From assembly GCA_030596395.1 (NCBI GenBank), contig JAUVKF010000019.1, positions 1-47,498 on the forward strand: 47,498 nucleotides of DNA. Reading direction: 5' to 3'. Every line of letters begins with the position of its first letter. Position 1 is the first letter of the stretch. Below are positions 47,453 to 47,498 of the stretch, piece after piece. Under the pieces are notes generated by a model. That model was not told where the DNA came from. It made no database searches and was given only the letters and a program-made list of their open reading frames with translations. This DNA is from Chlorobiota bacterium (GTDB lineage: Bacteria; Bacteroidota; Bacteroidia; Bacteroidales; F082). The position numbers and the translations under genes are program-made.

Positions 47453-47498
47453 AATTTGCTATACTAGGGCCGTTGAAAAATCTAGGTTTCGTTAAGGC

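Overview
The window looks like chromosomal DNA of a Bacteroidota bacterium, most likely Bacteroidales or Marinilabiliales-like. The evidence is two proteins ending in type IX secretion (T9SS) sorting domains, a PorE-like OmpA protein, a fused FeoA-FeoB, a DUF5063 protein, many Bacteroidota-style lipoprotein and signal-peptide openings, AT-rich composition, little Shine-Dalgarno signal, and a textbook Bacteroidota promoter (TTTG, 19 bases, TATATTTG) ahead of a sigma factor gene. No transposase, CRISPR array, prophage or rRNA was found. All calls come from reading the sequence and supplied translations; no search was run.

Layout. 1-1430: AT-rich accessory segment with a DUF6364/PIN toxin-antitoxin pair and an exported TonB-C protein. 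1528-8673: outer-membrane barrel protein, YrbG-type exchanger, YggS-type PLP protein, LTA-synthase-like sulfatase-fold enzyme, TPR protein and a chagasin-like (I42) lipoprotein. 8674-10000: a compact array of GC-rich palindromic units holding one intact and one decayed DUF559 PD-(D/E)XK nuclease gene. 10114-26333: housekeeping and envelope genes (ffh, folD, T9SS cargo, queE, PorE-like, PhnP-like MBL hydrolase, dapA, T9SS M14 carboxypeptidase, GNAT protein, dnaN, PatB-type C-S lyase, SRPBCC-GyrI protein and an overlooked 45-residue membrane peptide).

26334-36088 is mostly minus strand: ligA, a GT-C glycosyltransferase, arginine deiminase, a prolyl-tRNA deacylase-like protein, a TolB-like lipoprotein and uvrA. 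The tight arginine deiminase - glycosyltransferase - ligA run looks like one operon. 36124-44278: ECF sigma factor with a 59-residue partner ORF, nth, bcp, an odd tRNA-like gene with its own terminator, recA, a TPR lipoprotein, feoAB and a DUF5063 protein. 44476-47498: AT-rich region of unrecognised proteins, tRNA-Met, many REP-like palindromes, a probably decayed gene and a SHOCT-type membrane protein.

The most interesting element is the DUF559 gene packed between near-identical composite palindromes. A matching repeat without the gene lies at the 3' end of uvrA, and at two gene ends the element edge supplies the stop codon. This resembles a nuclease-linked selfish repeat, comparable in logic to REP/RAYT systems. 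Also notable: two conserved genes whose natural N-termini are encoded in frame with no ATG/GTG/TTG but with an ATA at the expected start, at least five families of dispersed palindromes, and the unusual tRNA-like gene between bcp and recA.
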